64,000 nucleotides of DNA from G963663315 sp965204925 (GTDB lineage: Bacteria > Pseudomonadota > Gammaproteobacteria > Arenicellales > Poriferihabitantaceae), in assembly GCA_965204925.1 (NCBI GenBank), contig OZ242021.1, positions 1,054,001 through 1,118,000 of the forward strand. The letters are read 5' to 3'. This document shows positions 1 through 8,504 of this stretch, one piece after another; the first letter of the stretch is position 1, and every line of letters starts with the position of its first letter. A model generated the notes under the pieces. It saw only the letters and a program-made list of their open reading frames with translations, was not told the DNA's origin and made no database searches. A program made the position numbers and the translations under genes.

Positions 1-1
1 T

Positions 2-691
2 ACGCCCAACGGCATCAAGGTCACGGTGATGCTGGAAGAGTTGCTGGAGGCGGGTTACCAGGGCGCGGAATACGATGCCTGGTACATTGATATCGAGGAA
101 GGCGAGCAGTTCGGCAGCGATTTCGTCGCAATCAATCCCAACTCGAAAATCCCCGCCCTGCTGGATTGCAGCGGAGAAGAACCCGTGCGCATTTTCGAGT
201 CCGGCGCGATTCTCTGGTATCTTGCGGACAAGTTTCAGGCGCTGGCGCCAACAGACGCCCGCGGCAAGGCCGAATGCCTGTCCTGGCTTTTCTGGCAGAT
301 GGGCAGCGCGCCGTATCTCGGCGGCGGCTTCGGCCATTTCTACCGGTACGCTCCCTGGCCCATGGAATATCCCATCCATCGCTATACCATGGAGGTCAAG
401 CGACAGCTGGATGTGCTGGACCGCAATCTGGCAGAGCGGCGTTATATCTGCGGGGATGAGTACACCGTGGCGGACATTGCCATTTGGCCCTGGTACGGGC
501 GGCTGGCGCTCAATTCCGTCTACGAGGCGGCGGAATTTCTGGATACCGCCTCCTACCGGCATGTTAACCGCTGGACCGGGGAGGTCGCCGCGCGCCCCGC
601 GGTAGCGCGCGGGAGGCGTGTCAATCGTTCTTCGGACAAACCGGGGTTGCTGTGCGAACGCCATGATGCCCGCGATTTCGGAGATCCCTAA
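2..691 (+). CDS. Glutathione S-transferase family protein, YghU-like (5' truncated by window edge)
   Basis: The reading frame is open from base 2 and the true start lies before the window. It shows a thioredoxin-fold GST N-terminus (PNGIKVTVMLEEL, then INPNSKIPALLD and ESGAILWYLADKF for glutathione binding) followed by the all-helical C-terminal domain. The final segment (RPAVARGRRVN ... CERHDARDF) matches the C-terminus typical of YghU/YfcG-type disulfide-bond reductases. Such cytosolic enzymes reduce organic hydroperoxides or mixed disulfides with glutathione. The family assignment comes from motif recall, and the exact substrate is unknown. Bases 692-938 downstream show no gene. Confidence 0.85.
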   Translation, partial: TPNGIKVTVMLEELLEAGYQGAEYDAWYIDIEEGEQFGSDFVAINPNSKIPALLDCSGEEPVRIFESGAILWYLADKFQALAPTDARGKAECLSWLFWQMGSAPYLGGGFGHFYRYAPWPMEYPIHRYTMEVKRQLDVLDRNLAERRYICGDEYTVADIAIWPWYGRLALNSVYEAAEFLDTASYRHVNRWTGEVAARPAVARGRRVNRSSDKPGLLCERHDARDFGDP

Positions 692-939
692 TAGCCGCCC
701 GCAGGCGCGGCGAGAAACAGGGACCTTGCCATGGTAAATTGAGCCGCCTGATCGACAGGCTGGAAGCAAAACGGGATGACCGCCGTCTGGCGTTTTTGTT
801 CCAGCCGCTTCTTGCCGTTTCACGTATACCCCGATCGCTCCCCGGCGCCCTGACCCGAAGCAACCGGCTGCGGTGCGCGCGTGCAACAGACATTGTTTTG
901 ATGCGCTGTCGAAAAAAGCATTGATTTTTTGCCGGGCGC

Positions 940-968
940 CTTGAAATCCGCTCATCCGTCCCCAGATA
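940..968 (+). promoter_or_regulatory. Sigma-32-type heat-shock promoter of the hsp20 gene
   Basis: CTTGAAA at 940-946 and CCCCAGATA at 960-968 are separated by 13 bases. This closely matches the known heat-shock sigma factor consensus (CTTGAAA, then CCCCATnTA). Predicted transcription start is about 975, giving a leader of roughly 80 nt before the hsp20 start, which suits an RNA thermometer. Confidence 0.75.
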
Positions 969-970
969 GC

Positions 971-1055
971 CAGTGTGGAGGGAAGTCTTCTACAGATTCC
1001 CGAAGCAATTCATATTTATCGTTTAACCATATTGCTTCTTGAGGAGGATATGACC
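971..1055 (+). promoter_or_regulatory. ROSE-like RNA thermometer in the hsp20 leader
   Basis: The 3' hairpin at 1032-1049 reads TTGCTTCTTGAGGAGGAT in DNA letters. The stem C1035-G1046, U1036-A1045, U1037-G1044, C1038-G1043 closes a UUGA loop and occludes the Shine-Dalgarno GAGGAGG. G1034 stands opposite G1047 in the conserved UUGCU context of ROSE elements of proteobacterial small heat-shock genes. Melting at high temperature would free the ribosome-binding site. The upstream part of the leader was not folded. Confidence 0.7.
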
Positions 1056-1523
1056 ATGACTACAATTGATCTTGCCCCGCTTTATCGCAGCACGATCGGT
1101 TTCGACCGTTTCGGTTCCTTGCTGAACGCGGCCCTGGGCGCGGAAAAGACCGCATCCGCCGGATACCCGCCCTATAATATTGAGGTGGTCGGAGAGGACC
1201 ACTACACTATCACGCTCGCTGTTGCGGGATTTGATTCCGAAAGCATCGATATCCAGATTGAAAACGGCGTGCTGACTATTAGCGGCAGACAGGAAGCGCA
1301 GAAAGAAAAGCGAAACTATCTGCATCAGGGGATCGCAAACCGATCTTTTGAAAGGAAGTTCACTCTGGCGGACCATGTACAGGTCACCGGCGCGGAGCTT
1401 GCCAATGGGCTGCTGCAACTGAATCTGGTTCGGGAGATTCCGGAGGCCATGAAGCCGCGGAAAATCGAAGTCGGTACAGGTTCAGACGGCGCGCTGGAGC
1501 ACAAGTCTGCCCGGGTCGCCTGA
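1056..1523 (+). CDS. Small heat-shock protein, IbpA-like (Hsp20)
   Basis: A 155-residue ATP-independent holdase that keeps denatured proteins refoldable in the cytoplasm. The N-terminus MTTIDLAPLYRSTIGFDRF matches the IbpA opening (short segment, LSPLYRSxIGFD). The alpha-crystallin domain runs from about residue 38 (YNIEVVGEDHYTI) to about 130. A C-terminal IEV motif (RKIEV) corresponds to the I-x-I/V oligomerisation signal. Of two adjacent ATGs (1050 and 1056), 1056 is preferred because it lies 7-8 bases after GAGGAGG and aligns with IbpA. Heat control is indicated twice: a sigma-32-type promoter and a ROSE-like leader. Confidence 0.92.
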   Translation: MTTIDLAPLYRSTIGFDRFGSLLNAALGAEKTASAGYPPYNIEVVGEDHYTITLAVAGFDSESIDIQIENGVLTISGRQEAQKEKRNYLHQGIANRSFERKFTLADHVQVTGAELANGLLQLNLVREIPEAMKPRKIEVGTGSDGALEHKSARVA

Positions 1524-1540
1524 TCACCCGGGGTCTCGCG

Positions 1541-1570
1541 AAGGGTGGTGACGGACTCACCACCCTTTCC
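1541..1570 (+). terminator. Stem-loop terminator after hsp20
   Basis: A perfect 11-bp inverted repeat, AAGGGTGGTGA (1541-1551) and TCACCACCCTT (1557-1567), with a 5-base loop. It lies 18 bases after the hsp20 stop and ends in a short T run. The T tract is weak, so termination efficiency is uncertain. Confidence 0.65.
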
Positions 1571-1639
1571 CCGCTTCATGATTTACCCTGCCGGAAATAG
1601 TGTGTAAAATTCAACCCATCGAATAATCAGGACAATACC

Positions 1640-2299
1640 ATGCACACTGTGTTGATCGTAGGCGGCAATCGCGGCATCGGACTGGAGCTTGGTCGTCAGA
1701 TGTCAGCCCGTGGTGATCGGGTTTACGCCACTACACGAAATCCGGCCAAGGAGATGGAGAATCTGGACCTGGAAGTCATCCCCGATATAGATGTTGCCGA
1801 TGATGCTTCGGTGGCGCAGTTGGCCCGTATTCTGTCCGGGACCCGCATTGACCTCCTGGTCCACTGTTCCGGAATCCTTGCCCGGGAAAGCCGGGGAAAT
1901 ATTGATTTCGATCGGATCAGGCGTCAGTTCGAGGTCAACACGCTGGGGCCGCTTCGGGTCGTCTCGGCGCTTGGGGACAATCTCGTTTCGGGTTCGAAGA
2001 TAGGAATCATCACCAGCCGTGCCGGTTCCATTGGAGATAACGGATCCGGGGGCAATTATGGCTACCGCATGTCCAAGGCGGCTGCCAATATGGCCGGGAA
2101 AAACCTGTCCCATGATCTTCGCAGACGAAACGTTGCAGTATTTCTGCTCCATCCGGGACTGGTTGCAACCGAGATGACCGATCGAACCGGTATTGACCCT
2201 GCACAGGCCGCTCGCGGCATTATTGATCGCATGGACCAGTTGACACTGGCTGACAGTGGAACCTTCTGGCACGCGGAGGGATACCCGCTGCCCTGGTAG
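1640..2299 (+). CDS. Short-chain dehydrogenase/reductase (SDR)
   Basis: A 219-residue Rossmann-fold NAD(P)-dependent oxidoreductase. The cofactor-binding glycine motif is VGGNRGIG (residues 7-14), followed by an NTLG stretch (EVNTLGPLRVV) typical of classical SDRs. An active-site serine sits in the ITSRAGS segment and the catalytic Tyr-x-x-x-Lys is YRMSK. The start ATG is preceded by AGGA. It resembles C-factor-like or general SDRs. The substrate cannot be deduced, and the neighbours (hsp20 upstream, a convergent membrane gene downstream) give no pathway context. Confidence 0.85.
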   Translation: MHTVLIVGGNRGIGLELGRQMSARGDRVYATTRNPAKEMENLDLEVIPDIDVADDASVAQLARILSGTRIDLLVHCSGILARESRGNIDFDRIRRQFEVNTLGPLRVVSALGDNLVSGSKIGIITSRAGSIGDNGSGGNYGYRMSKAAANMAGKNLSHDLRRRNVAVFLLHPGLVATEMTDRTGIDPAQAARGIIDRMDQLTLADSGTFWHAEGYPLPW

Positions 2300-2368
2300 G
2301 CGTTTGTTACACCGCCTCATCTTCAACGCCGTCAAAAAGGGGTGCGCATACCGCCCGGGAGCGGCGCG

Positions 2369-3772
2369 TTACCCGATAGCGGGAGTGGATAACAGCCATA
2401 ATCCGAACACGGTATAACCCACCATCAGTATGGCCGGGAACACTTGGCTCCTTAGCGCAATCCGGGGGAGCTGGCAGATATCCAGCGCGATGACGTGGGC
2501 GATGAAAATACCAATCACATGTCCGAGAACGATGACCGCGGTCTGGAAGCCCCATATCAGGGATACCGTATCCAGATGATTGAAAAATGAAGTGGTTACG
2601 TGAAAGTGGTTGGCTCCAAGCAGATTCCAGCCGCGCGACAGCGGATCATTCCAGGCCAGCAACGCATACTGGACATTGACCAGAACCCGGGTCAGGTAGT
2701 GGGCGCAATGAAAAACCAGGGATATGGGAATAATGGAATATATCAGTCTCCCGGCAACCTCGACAAAGCCGGTTTTTACTCCCGCCATTTTCCAGCCCGC
2801 ATACACGCACGTCAGGTACAGCAAGGTCAGCAACCCGAATGCACCCGCAAGCCCCACGGAATTGGCGGGTATCACTGCGCTTCTGCCGGGGAATTCCAAT
2901 GGGTTGGCTCCAATCAGACCCAGCCAGAAGAAGGTCCCCGAAAGGCCGTCGAAGGAAACCGTGCTCAGGGTCAGCAGTACGAACAGTGTACCGGAAAGAG
3001 GCAGGGCCGGCAGGGCGCCCATGGCCGCCCCGGGAACCGTGATGCGGGTTTTACCGCCGCTGTCAGCCTGAAACGGCGAAAGTTTGCCGATGAGCCGGAA
3101 AAAAACAGAGAACGGCTCGCCACGCCCGAACCACGTCTCCTCGCCGTAAATCAGTACTGCAATCAGGTTGATCAGCCACCAGGCCAGAACCATCCAGGCC
3201 AGCCGGTGGGGGTCTTCAGGAGCCGGGTCAACCAGCTCGAACCAGGCAAACCCGAAGAACAGGATGATCGCCGGGAGATACCCGGAGGCTTCCGGCAAAA
3301 CCGCATATCGGGGCTTGAGACCGAAAATTCGCCGGGCGCTCCGGGCGATACCGCTCCACGGATTGAGATGTGTCCAGAGGTTGCCGGTAATACACTGAAG
3401 CAGAGTAAACAGGATCCAGAACAGGGTCCACGTTGTGATGGGCAGGGGATTCAGCAAAGGGTCCCGGGAACCGCAGAGTCCGGCGGCAATCAAAAAGGCG
3501 AGCGCCAGAAAAGACCCCAGACTGAACGGAATAACCGGGAGTCCTGAAATGCCTTTTGGCGGCTGGCTGCAAGCGGACAGGCGTGTGATAAAATCGTGGG
3601 GGATGACAGCCAACACGATAAAAGACAGCAAAACGGCCAGCGCTCCACCGACCATGTAAAGTTCAGTCGGAAGCAGCAGAATCAGCCCGCGTTCGGCGCT
3701 GTGGGCGAAAACGTCAGCCGCGCAAAGGCTCCAGCCAACCGGTAATATCCATAGTGGCAACCCGGATTTCAA
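2369..3772 (-). CDS. Multipass integral membrane protein of unknown function
   Basis: 467 residues with an N-terminal signal-like helix and about 10-12 hydrophobic segments, so it sits in the inner membrane. Possible functional residues include several His (FAHSAERG near the N-terminus, HFHVTTSFFNH and HVIGIFIAH near the C-terminus), but I cannot assign a motif. The start ATG overlaps the livF stop by 4 bases (ATGA), so it is translationally coupled as the last gene of the ABC uptake operon. I have a weak memory of similar proteins annotated as fenitrothion hydrolase-like membrane proteins, which I would not rely on. Function unknown. Confidence 0.75.
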   Translation of the reverse strand: MKSGLPLWILPVGWSLCAADVFAHSAERGLILLLPTELYMVGGALAVLLSFIVLAVIPHDFITRLSACSQPPKGISGLPVIPFSLGSFLALAFLIAAGLCGSRDPLLNPLPITTWTLFWILFTLLQCITGNLWTHLNPWSGIARSARRIFGLKPRYAVLPEASGYLPAIILFFGFAWFELVDPAPEDPHRLAWMVLAWWLINLIAVLIYGEETWFGRGEPFSVFFRLIGKLSPFQADSGGKTRITVPGAAMGALPALPLSGTLFVLLTLSTVSFDGLSGTFFWLGLIGANPLEFPGRSAVIPANSVGLAGAFGLLTLLYLTCVYAGWKMAGVKTGFVEVAGRLIYSIIPISLVFHCAHYLTRVLVNVQYALLAWNDPLSRGWNLLGANHFHVTTSFFNHLDTVSLIWGFQTAVIVLGHVIGIFIAHVIALDICQLPRIALRSQVFPAILMVGYTVFGLWLLSTPAIG

Positions 3773-4479
3773 TCGACCCGTCCAATACCGATATAACGCC
3801 TGACCAGCTCTTCATCGTATTCCACTTGCGCCGCATCAAGGGGTTCATGCAAAACTCCGTTCTCCATGAATGCGACGCGGTCAGCGACTCCCGATACAGC
3901 ATCAATCCGTTGTTCCACCAGAAGTACGCCGACTCCCTCCCCGGCGAGCCGGCTGATGACATTGCGGATAGTTGCAATCATCGAAGGCATCAACCCTTCG
4001 GTAGGTTCATCCAGCAGAAGCAAGGATGGTTGCAGACACAACGCCCTTGCCATGGCCAGCATCTGTTGTTCTCCTCCGCTCAATGTACCGGAGACCTGCT
4101 CGAGCCGGGTTCGCAGAACAGGGAACAGACCCAGCGCCTGCTCCACAAGACGCTTGTCCTGTCTTTTCAGCAGCAGACCAATTTCGAGATTCTCCGCCAC
4201 GGTCAGTTCGGCAAACAGCCGCCGTCCCTGAGGGACATAACCCACTCCGTGAGCGGGAATTTCGTGAGCGCGCAGGGCGGTCAGATCAATCCCGTTCAAC
4301 AGAATTTCACCCGAGAAAAACGGCATCAGGCCCATCACGGTTTTTAACAGTGATGTTTTCCCGGCGCCGTTTCGGCCCAGCAGACAAAGTACTTCTCCCC
4401 TTTCAAGTTCCAGTGAAACACTTCTGAGCGTATTACTGCCGGAAGTGTAGCTGGCGTTAACGCGGTTGACCGAAAACAT
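3769..4479 (-). CDS. livF: Branched-chain amino-acid type ABC transporter ATPase, LivF-like
   Basis: 236 residues, the usual LivF length. Visible motifs are Walker A GRNGAGKT, Q-loop region YVPQGRRLFAELTV (characteristic of LivF/UrtE), signature LSGGEQQ, Walker B LLLLDEP and the H-loop replaced by LLVEQR, as is normal for this subfamily. It powers import with LivG through the LivH/LivM channel. The frame is open further upstream, but the ATG at 4479, four bases after the livG stop, gives the family N-terminus MFSVNRV. Transport specificity of this HAAT family is set by the binding protein and is not known here. Confidence 0.9.
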   Translation of the reverse strand: MFSVNRVNASYTSGSNTLRSVSLELERGEVLCLLGRNGAGKTSLLKTVMGLMPFFSGEILLNGIDLTALRAHEIPAHGVGYVPQGRRLFAELTVAENLEIGLLLKRQDKRLVEQALGLFPVLRTRLEQVSGTLSGGEQQMLAMARALCLQPSLLLLDEPTEGLMPSMIATIRNVISRLAGEGVGVLLVEQRIDAVSGVADRVAFMENGVLHEPLDAAQVEYDEELVRRYIGIGRVD

Positions 4480-4483
4480 GCGC

Positions 4484-5212
4484 TCACGCACGCCCCAGAT
4501 AGGCGGTCTGGACCGCCTCGTTGCGCCGGATTTGATCGGCATCGCCTTCGGCAAGTATGGCGCCCCGGTGCATGACGGTAATCCGGTCCGACAGAGAAGT
4601 GACCACCGGAACATTATGTTCGATCAGCAGGATGGTAGTGGACTTTCTGATTTCCCGGATCAGGGATTTGAACACTTCGGTTTCTCCGTCAGACAATCCC
4701 TGAGTGGGTTCATCCAGTATCAGAAGCAACGGGCATAACGCCAGCCCCATCGCTACTTCCAGCAACCGTTGGTGGCCGTAGGCCGTTTCTCCCGCTTTTT
4801 GCCGCGGGTCGATGTTCAATCCTGCCCGCTCCAGACACTCGACCACGATAGCATTTACGGAGCGGGTCGGGTCGGCGGGAATCTGCCCGGATTGCATCCG
4901 CAGTTGCGCGGCGATGGCGACATTCTCGAAAACCGACAGGGCCGGGTAGATGCTGGTGATTTGAAAGGTATAGGCAATGCCGAGCCGCACTCTGCGCCAT
5001 GCCGGCAAGGGCGTGATTTCTTTGCCGGAAAACCGGATTGACCCGTTGTCCGATGACAATCTTCCGGATATGAGGCTGGCCAGGGTTGTTTTTCCGGCGC
5101 CATTGGGTCCGATGATCGATCTCACTTCGCCGGCCCTGACCGAGAAGTCCACGCTGCGCACAGCCTGTAATCCACCAAATGACCGGGACAGATTGCGGGT
5201 TTCCAGCAGCAT
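4484..5212 (-). CDS. livG: Branched-chain amino-acid type ABC transporter ATPase, LivG-like
   Basis: 242 residues with Walker A GPNGAGKT, the LivG-type signature variant YGHQRLLE in place of LSGGQ, Walker B LLILDEP and the H-loop LLIEHN. The segment FQITSIYPALSVFENV is the Q-loop region. It is the second ATPase of the importer. The start codon shares one base with the livM stop (TAATG), showing tight operon organisation. Confidence 0.9.
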   Translation of the reverse strand: MLLETRNLSRSFGGLQAVRSVDFSVRAGEVRSIIGPNGAGKTTLASLISGRLSSDNGSIRFSGKEITPLPAWRRVRLGIAYTFQITSIYPALSVFENVAIAAQLRMQSGQIPADPTRSVNAIVVECLERAGLNIDPRQKAGETAYGHQRLLEVAMGLALCPLLLILDEPTQGLSDGETEVFKSLIREIRKSTTILLIEHNVPVVTSLSDRITVMHRGAILAEGDADQIRRNEAVQTAYLGRA

Positions 5213-6174
5213 TACGGTAACCAGGATACCCAGCGTTCGCGCGCGGCGCCAAGGATACCTCTGGGGAAATACAAAATCAGAAATATCAGTACAATGCCGG
5301 TGACAAGCAGCCAGGCGGCAGTATAGTTACTGGCGATGTCAATCAGATAAAACATCAGGAAACTGCCAAGCAGTGGGCCCAGGATCGTGCCGGCGCCTCC
5401 CACGAGCGTGAACAACAGGGCGTCAATGGAATACTGGACACTCGCGAAAGAGGAGCCGATATAGGCAAACAACAGGGCGTAGGCGGCGCCTGCGGCGGCA
5501 GCCAGTGTTCCCGATATGACCACAGCCCTGAGCTTTATGGCAAAGGTATTGTAGCCAAGCATACGGGTCCTTTCTTCGTTTTCGCGGATTGCGATCAGGG
5601 CCCTGCCGGTCGGGCCATTGACCAGGCGGTAGACAATAATCAGACAGACCGCCAGCAGGGTCAGCGCAACAAAATATCGCGTGGCGGGGTCTGCCAGATT
5701 TAATTGCAGTCCCATCAATTGCAGGCTTCGCGCCGACTCGGGAAGGACCAGTCCTTCATCGCCGCGGGTATAAGTCGTGAAATGCAAAGTGGCCAGGTAG
5801 GCCACCTGGGCGAACATCAGCGTGACAATCATGAATGCCACGCCGCGGGTACGCAATGCGATAGCGCCGACCAGCGCGGAGACCAGCGCGCCGGTGAGTA
5901 TGGCGAACAGAAATGCAGGGAGCGCTCCCCATTGCAGATGGTAGACGGTCAGTCCCGCGGCATAGAGGCCGGCGGCGAAAAACATGGCATGGCCGAGGCT
6001 AAGCAATCCGGTATAGCCGAAAAGAACATTGAATCCCATCGCGAAAACCGCCAGCACCATGATTCGGGTGGCGCTAAGATGGTGGTATTCCGGCAAGATG
6101 AATTGCAGACAGAAAAGCGCGGCAATGACCAGGCTATGGAGCAGCAGGGATTTATTTTCTGCAATCGCTTTCAT
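5212..6174 (-). CDS. livM: ABC transporter permease, LivM-like
   Basis: 320 residues with about nine hydrophobic helices and the LivM hallmark GYTGLLSLGHAMFFAAGLYAAG. The EAA-like cytoplasmic loop is GRALIAIRENEERTRMLGYN, which contacts the ATPases. It forms the inner-membrane channel with LivH. Its ATG overlaps the livH stop by 4 bases. Confidence 0.9.
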   Translation of the reverse strand: MKAIAENKSLLLHSLVIAALFCLQFILPEYHHLSATRIMVLAVFAMGFNVLFGYTGLLSLGHAMFFAAGLYAAGLTVYHLQWGALPAFLFAILTGALVSALVGAIALRTRGVAFMIVTLMFAQVAYLATLHFTTYTRGDEGLVLPESARSLQLMGLQLNLADPATRYFVALTLLAVCLIIVYRLVNGPTGRALIAIRENEERTRMLGYNTFAIKLRAVVISGTLAAAAGAAYALLFAYIGSSFASVQYSIDALLFTLVGGAGTILGPLLGSFLMFYLIDIASNYTAAWLLVTGIVLIFLILYFPRGILGAARERWVSWLP

Positions 6175-7052
6175 CGTTCCCTGACCCCGAACAGCCCTTC
6201 GGGTTTGAATACCAGCACCATGGCAACCAGAAATGTGGCAGCCATCTTTGCCAGCGTGGGGGAGAAGAACATGGAAATGATACCATCGCTCATGCCGATC
6301 ACAATCGCTGCAAATATGGTTCCGCGGATGCTGCCGAGTCCGCCTGTAATGACCACGATAAACGACATCAGCAACGGGTCGAGACCCATCAGATAGTGGG
6401 CTTGGCGAATGGGAACGATGAGAACCGCGGCCAGCGCCGCAAACATGGCTCCTGCAGCGAAAACCCAGCCATAGACACGGGTTACGGGAATGCCGAAGGC
6501 TTGCGCCATTTCGCCATCGGCCTGCGTGGCGCGCATGATCAGACCTGCCCGGGTGCGCCCGAGCACATACCAGCTGCCCAGCAGGATGACAATGGCCATG
6601 GCTACCACCAGCAGCTTGTAGCCGGAGTAGCCGAACCAGGGAAAGTCGACCCGGAAATACAGGGGCGGCTGCACCGGCCTGGCATCGGGGCCGTACAATA
6701 ACAGGGCAGACTGTTGCAGAATATACAAAACCCCGATCGTAGCGACGATGGTGGCTTCGGGATTGTAGTCAAGCTTCGCGAGAACCAGTCTTTCGCTGCA
6801 AAAGGCGATTATGCCAACCAGCGCCGGGCCGATTAGCAGCGCGGCCAGAAATCCCGCGGCCGGGTGAACCGGAAACAGACTGGTAATCCACCAGGCCAGA
6901 ACGGCGCCCAGCATGTAAAACTCCCCATGCGCGACATTGACGACGCGCATGACGCCGAATACCAGGCACAATCCCAGCGCCGTCAGACTGAGTACCGCCG
7001 ACTGAACCAACCCTTCCAGGGAAGCGAGCAACAGGAATGGTCCGAAATCCAC
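6171..7052 (-). CDS. livH: ABC transporter permease, LivH-like
   Basis: 293 residues with about eight membrane helices and the family motif ALGLCLVFGVMRVVNVAHGEFYMLGA near the N-terminus. The C-terminal part carries GGLGSIRGTIFAAIVIG, typical of LivH. The start appears to be GTG (7052) with a weak ribosome-binding site. It partners LivM. A 93-base gap separates it from the upstream binding-protein gene. Confidence 0.9.
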   Translation of the reverse strand: MDFGPFLLLASLEGLVQSAVLSLTALGLCLVFGVMRVVNVAHGEFYMLGAVLAWWITSLFPVHPAAGFLAALLIGPALVGIIAFCSERLVLAKLDYNPEATIVATIGVLYILQQSALLLYGPDARPVQPPLYFRVDFPWFGYSGYKLLVVAMAIVILLGSWYVLGRTRAGLIMRATQADGEMAQAFGIPVTRVYGWVFAAGAMFAALAAVLIVPIRQAHYLMGLDPLLMSFIVVITGGLGSIRGTIFAAIVIGMSDGIISMFFSPTLAKMAATFLVAMVLVFKPEGLFGVRER

Positions 7053-7145
7053 GGAGTGTCCGGTTCAGCCTGTTCGGGCGCTCAATGCAATCATCCGCAG
7101 CTGGCTAACCGAGTTCCCGGAGCGGCCGTCCACGGGGCGGAATAT

Positions 7146-8453
7146 CTAAAGCGCCATCCGGGTATAGTCGGCCGCAGGTTCGTACAGGCCGTCTTCAATA
7201 GCGGTTCGGTGCACCACATTGAGCCGGCCGCCTTCGACCCGGGAGATGTTCTGATGGCCGAAGCTCTGGTGAATCCTGCCGTTGAAAACCTTGCTCCCCT
7301 GGGGATGGTTTCTGCCCTCGGGAAATGCCTGCAATGATTCCGTCGCCTCAATCAGGGCTTTTTTGTGTGTCGCATCAGGTGAGGAATAGCCGCTCATTTC
7401 CATTGCCTGTTTGATGATGAACAGGGTTTCCCAGCAACCGAACATGTGGGAATAGGTCGATACATCCCGTGCGTCGTTGACGCTGGCGCCATTGCTGTCC
7501 ACTCCCACGGCCTGACGATAAAAGGCATCATGCTTGCTTTGCCCGCTCTGGGCATAACGGGGATACCCTTCCCAGAAGTGGGTCCCTTCCAGAAACTCGA
7601 GCTGGGGCGTCGCCAGGTCAACCGCTTCCAGGGAATCGATAAAACCGAAAATTTGCGGGCGGTTACTGCCGAAATGCTGGCCCAGTTCCTTGACGAACGT
7701 GAGCACCCCGGGCCCGACCATGACGTGATACAGCACTTCGGTTTTGGAGGGTATTCTGGGCAGATACCGGGTAAACGAAGATTCGGAAGGCGGGATCGCA
7801 ATCAGTTCCAGCGCTTCGCCGCCCTGTTCGCGAATGGCGGCGGAAAAATAATCCCGGTGATCATGACCGAAAGCAAAGTCCGGGAAAATCATCGTGACTT
7901 TCTTGCCCAGATTTTCCGCTACCCAGGGCGCCATGGAAATAACCTGGGATCTGACATCGGTTATTCCGGGTTGGAATACATAACGGTTGAGGCTGCCCGA
8001 TGCAACGTGATGACCTTCGGATACCACATAATAGGGTAGTTTCAGTTCCCCGGCGCGAGGAGAAGAACCGATGACGACATGCGAAAACAGGGTACCGTAC
8101 GCGACATCCACTTTATGCAGGGCAGCGAATTTTTCGATCACTTCCGCGCCGCGCCCGGGATCCGTGCCATCGTCTTCAATGACCAGTTCAAGCGGGCGGC
8201 CGTTAATCCCGCCTTCGTCGTTTATGATGCGCGCCGCAGCTGTCGCGGTCCGCTCATACCAGCGCCCATAAGAGGCGCCAATTCCGGTTCTGTGTAATTG
8301 CATTCCAACCTTTATGGGCAGGTCGGAACCGGATACCCAGGCTGTCATCGCAGGGTTGAACTGGGCCGCCGCAGCGAGCGCCGCCATTCCTCCCGCTTTC
8401 TTCAGGGTCGCTCTTTTTTCGGGATCAATACAACGGTTTTTCGTTTTCATCAT
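7146..8453 (-). CDS. Periplasmic substrate-binding protein of the Liv-type transporter
   Basis: 435 residues, first gene of the uptake operon. The N-terminus has a Lys/Arg-rich start (DPEKRATLKKAGG) and a hydrophobic alanine-rich stretch ending near residue 43. This resembles a Tat signal that lacks the twin Arg, so the export route is uncertain. The mature part is a type I periplasmic fold (Peripla_BP_6: IKVGMQLHRTGIGASYGRW, INDEGGINGRPLELVIEDDGTDP). Start ATG ATG is preceded by AGGAGA. The ligand could be an amino acid, short amide or methylated amine. The adjacent methyltransferase and dimethylglycine dehydrogenase-like genes make an N-methylated compound a reasonable guess only. Confidence 0.85.
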   Translation of the reverse strand: MMKTKNRCIDPEKRATLKKAGGMAALAAAAQFNPAMTAWVSGSDLPIKVGMQLHRTGIGASYGRWYERTATAAARIINDEGGINGRPLELVIEDDGTDPGRGAEVIEKFAALHKVDVAYGTLFSHVVIGSSPRAGELKLPYYVVSEGHHVASGSLNRYVFQPGITDVRSQVISMAPWVAENLGKKVTMIFPDFAFGHDHRDYFSAAIREQGGEALELIAIPPSESSFTRYLPRIPSKTEVLYHVMVGPGVLTFVKELGQHFGSNRPQIFGFIDSLEAVDLATPQLEFLEGTHFWEGYPRYAQSGQSKHDAFYRQAVGVDSNGASVNDARDVSTYSHMFGCWETLFIIKQAMEMSGYSSPDATHKKALIEATESLQAFPEGRNHPQGSKVFNGRIHQSFGHQNISRVEGGRLNVVHRTAIEDGLYEPAADYTRMAL

Positions 8454-8504
8454 TATCTTCTCCTGATCTACAGGTATTATTCGTATTATTCGACTGGATA
8501 CTTG

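Noticed and set aside
2600..3547. Plus-strand frame of 315 codons opposite the membrane protein gene
   Set aside because: Low-complexity Gln/Arg/Pro-rich translation, typical of an antisense shadow; the minus strand has coherent membrane helices.
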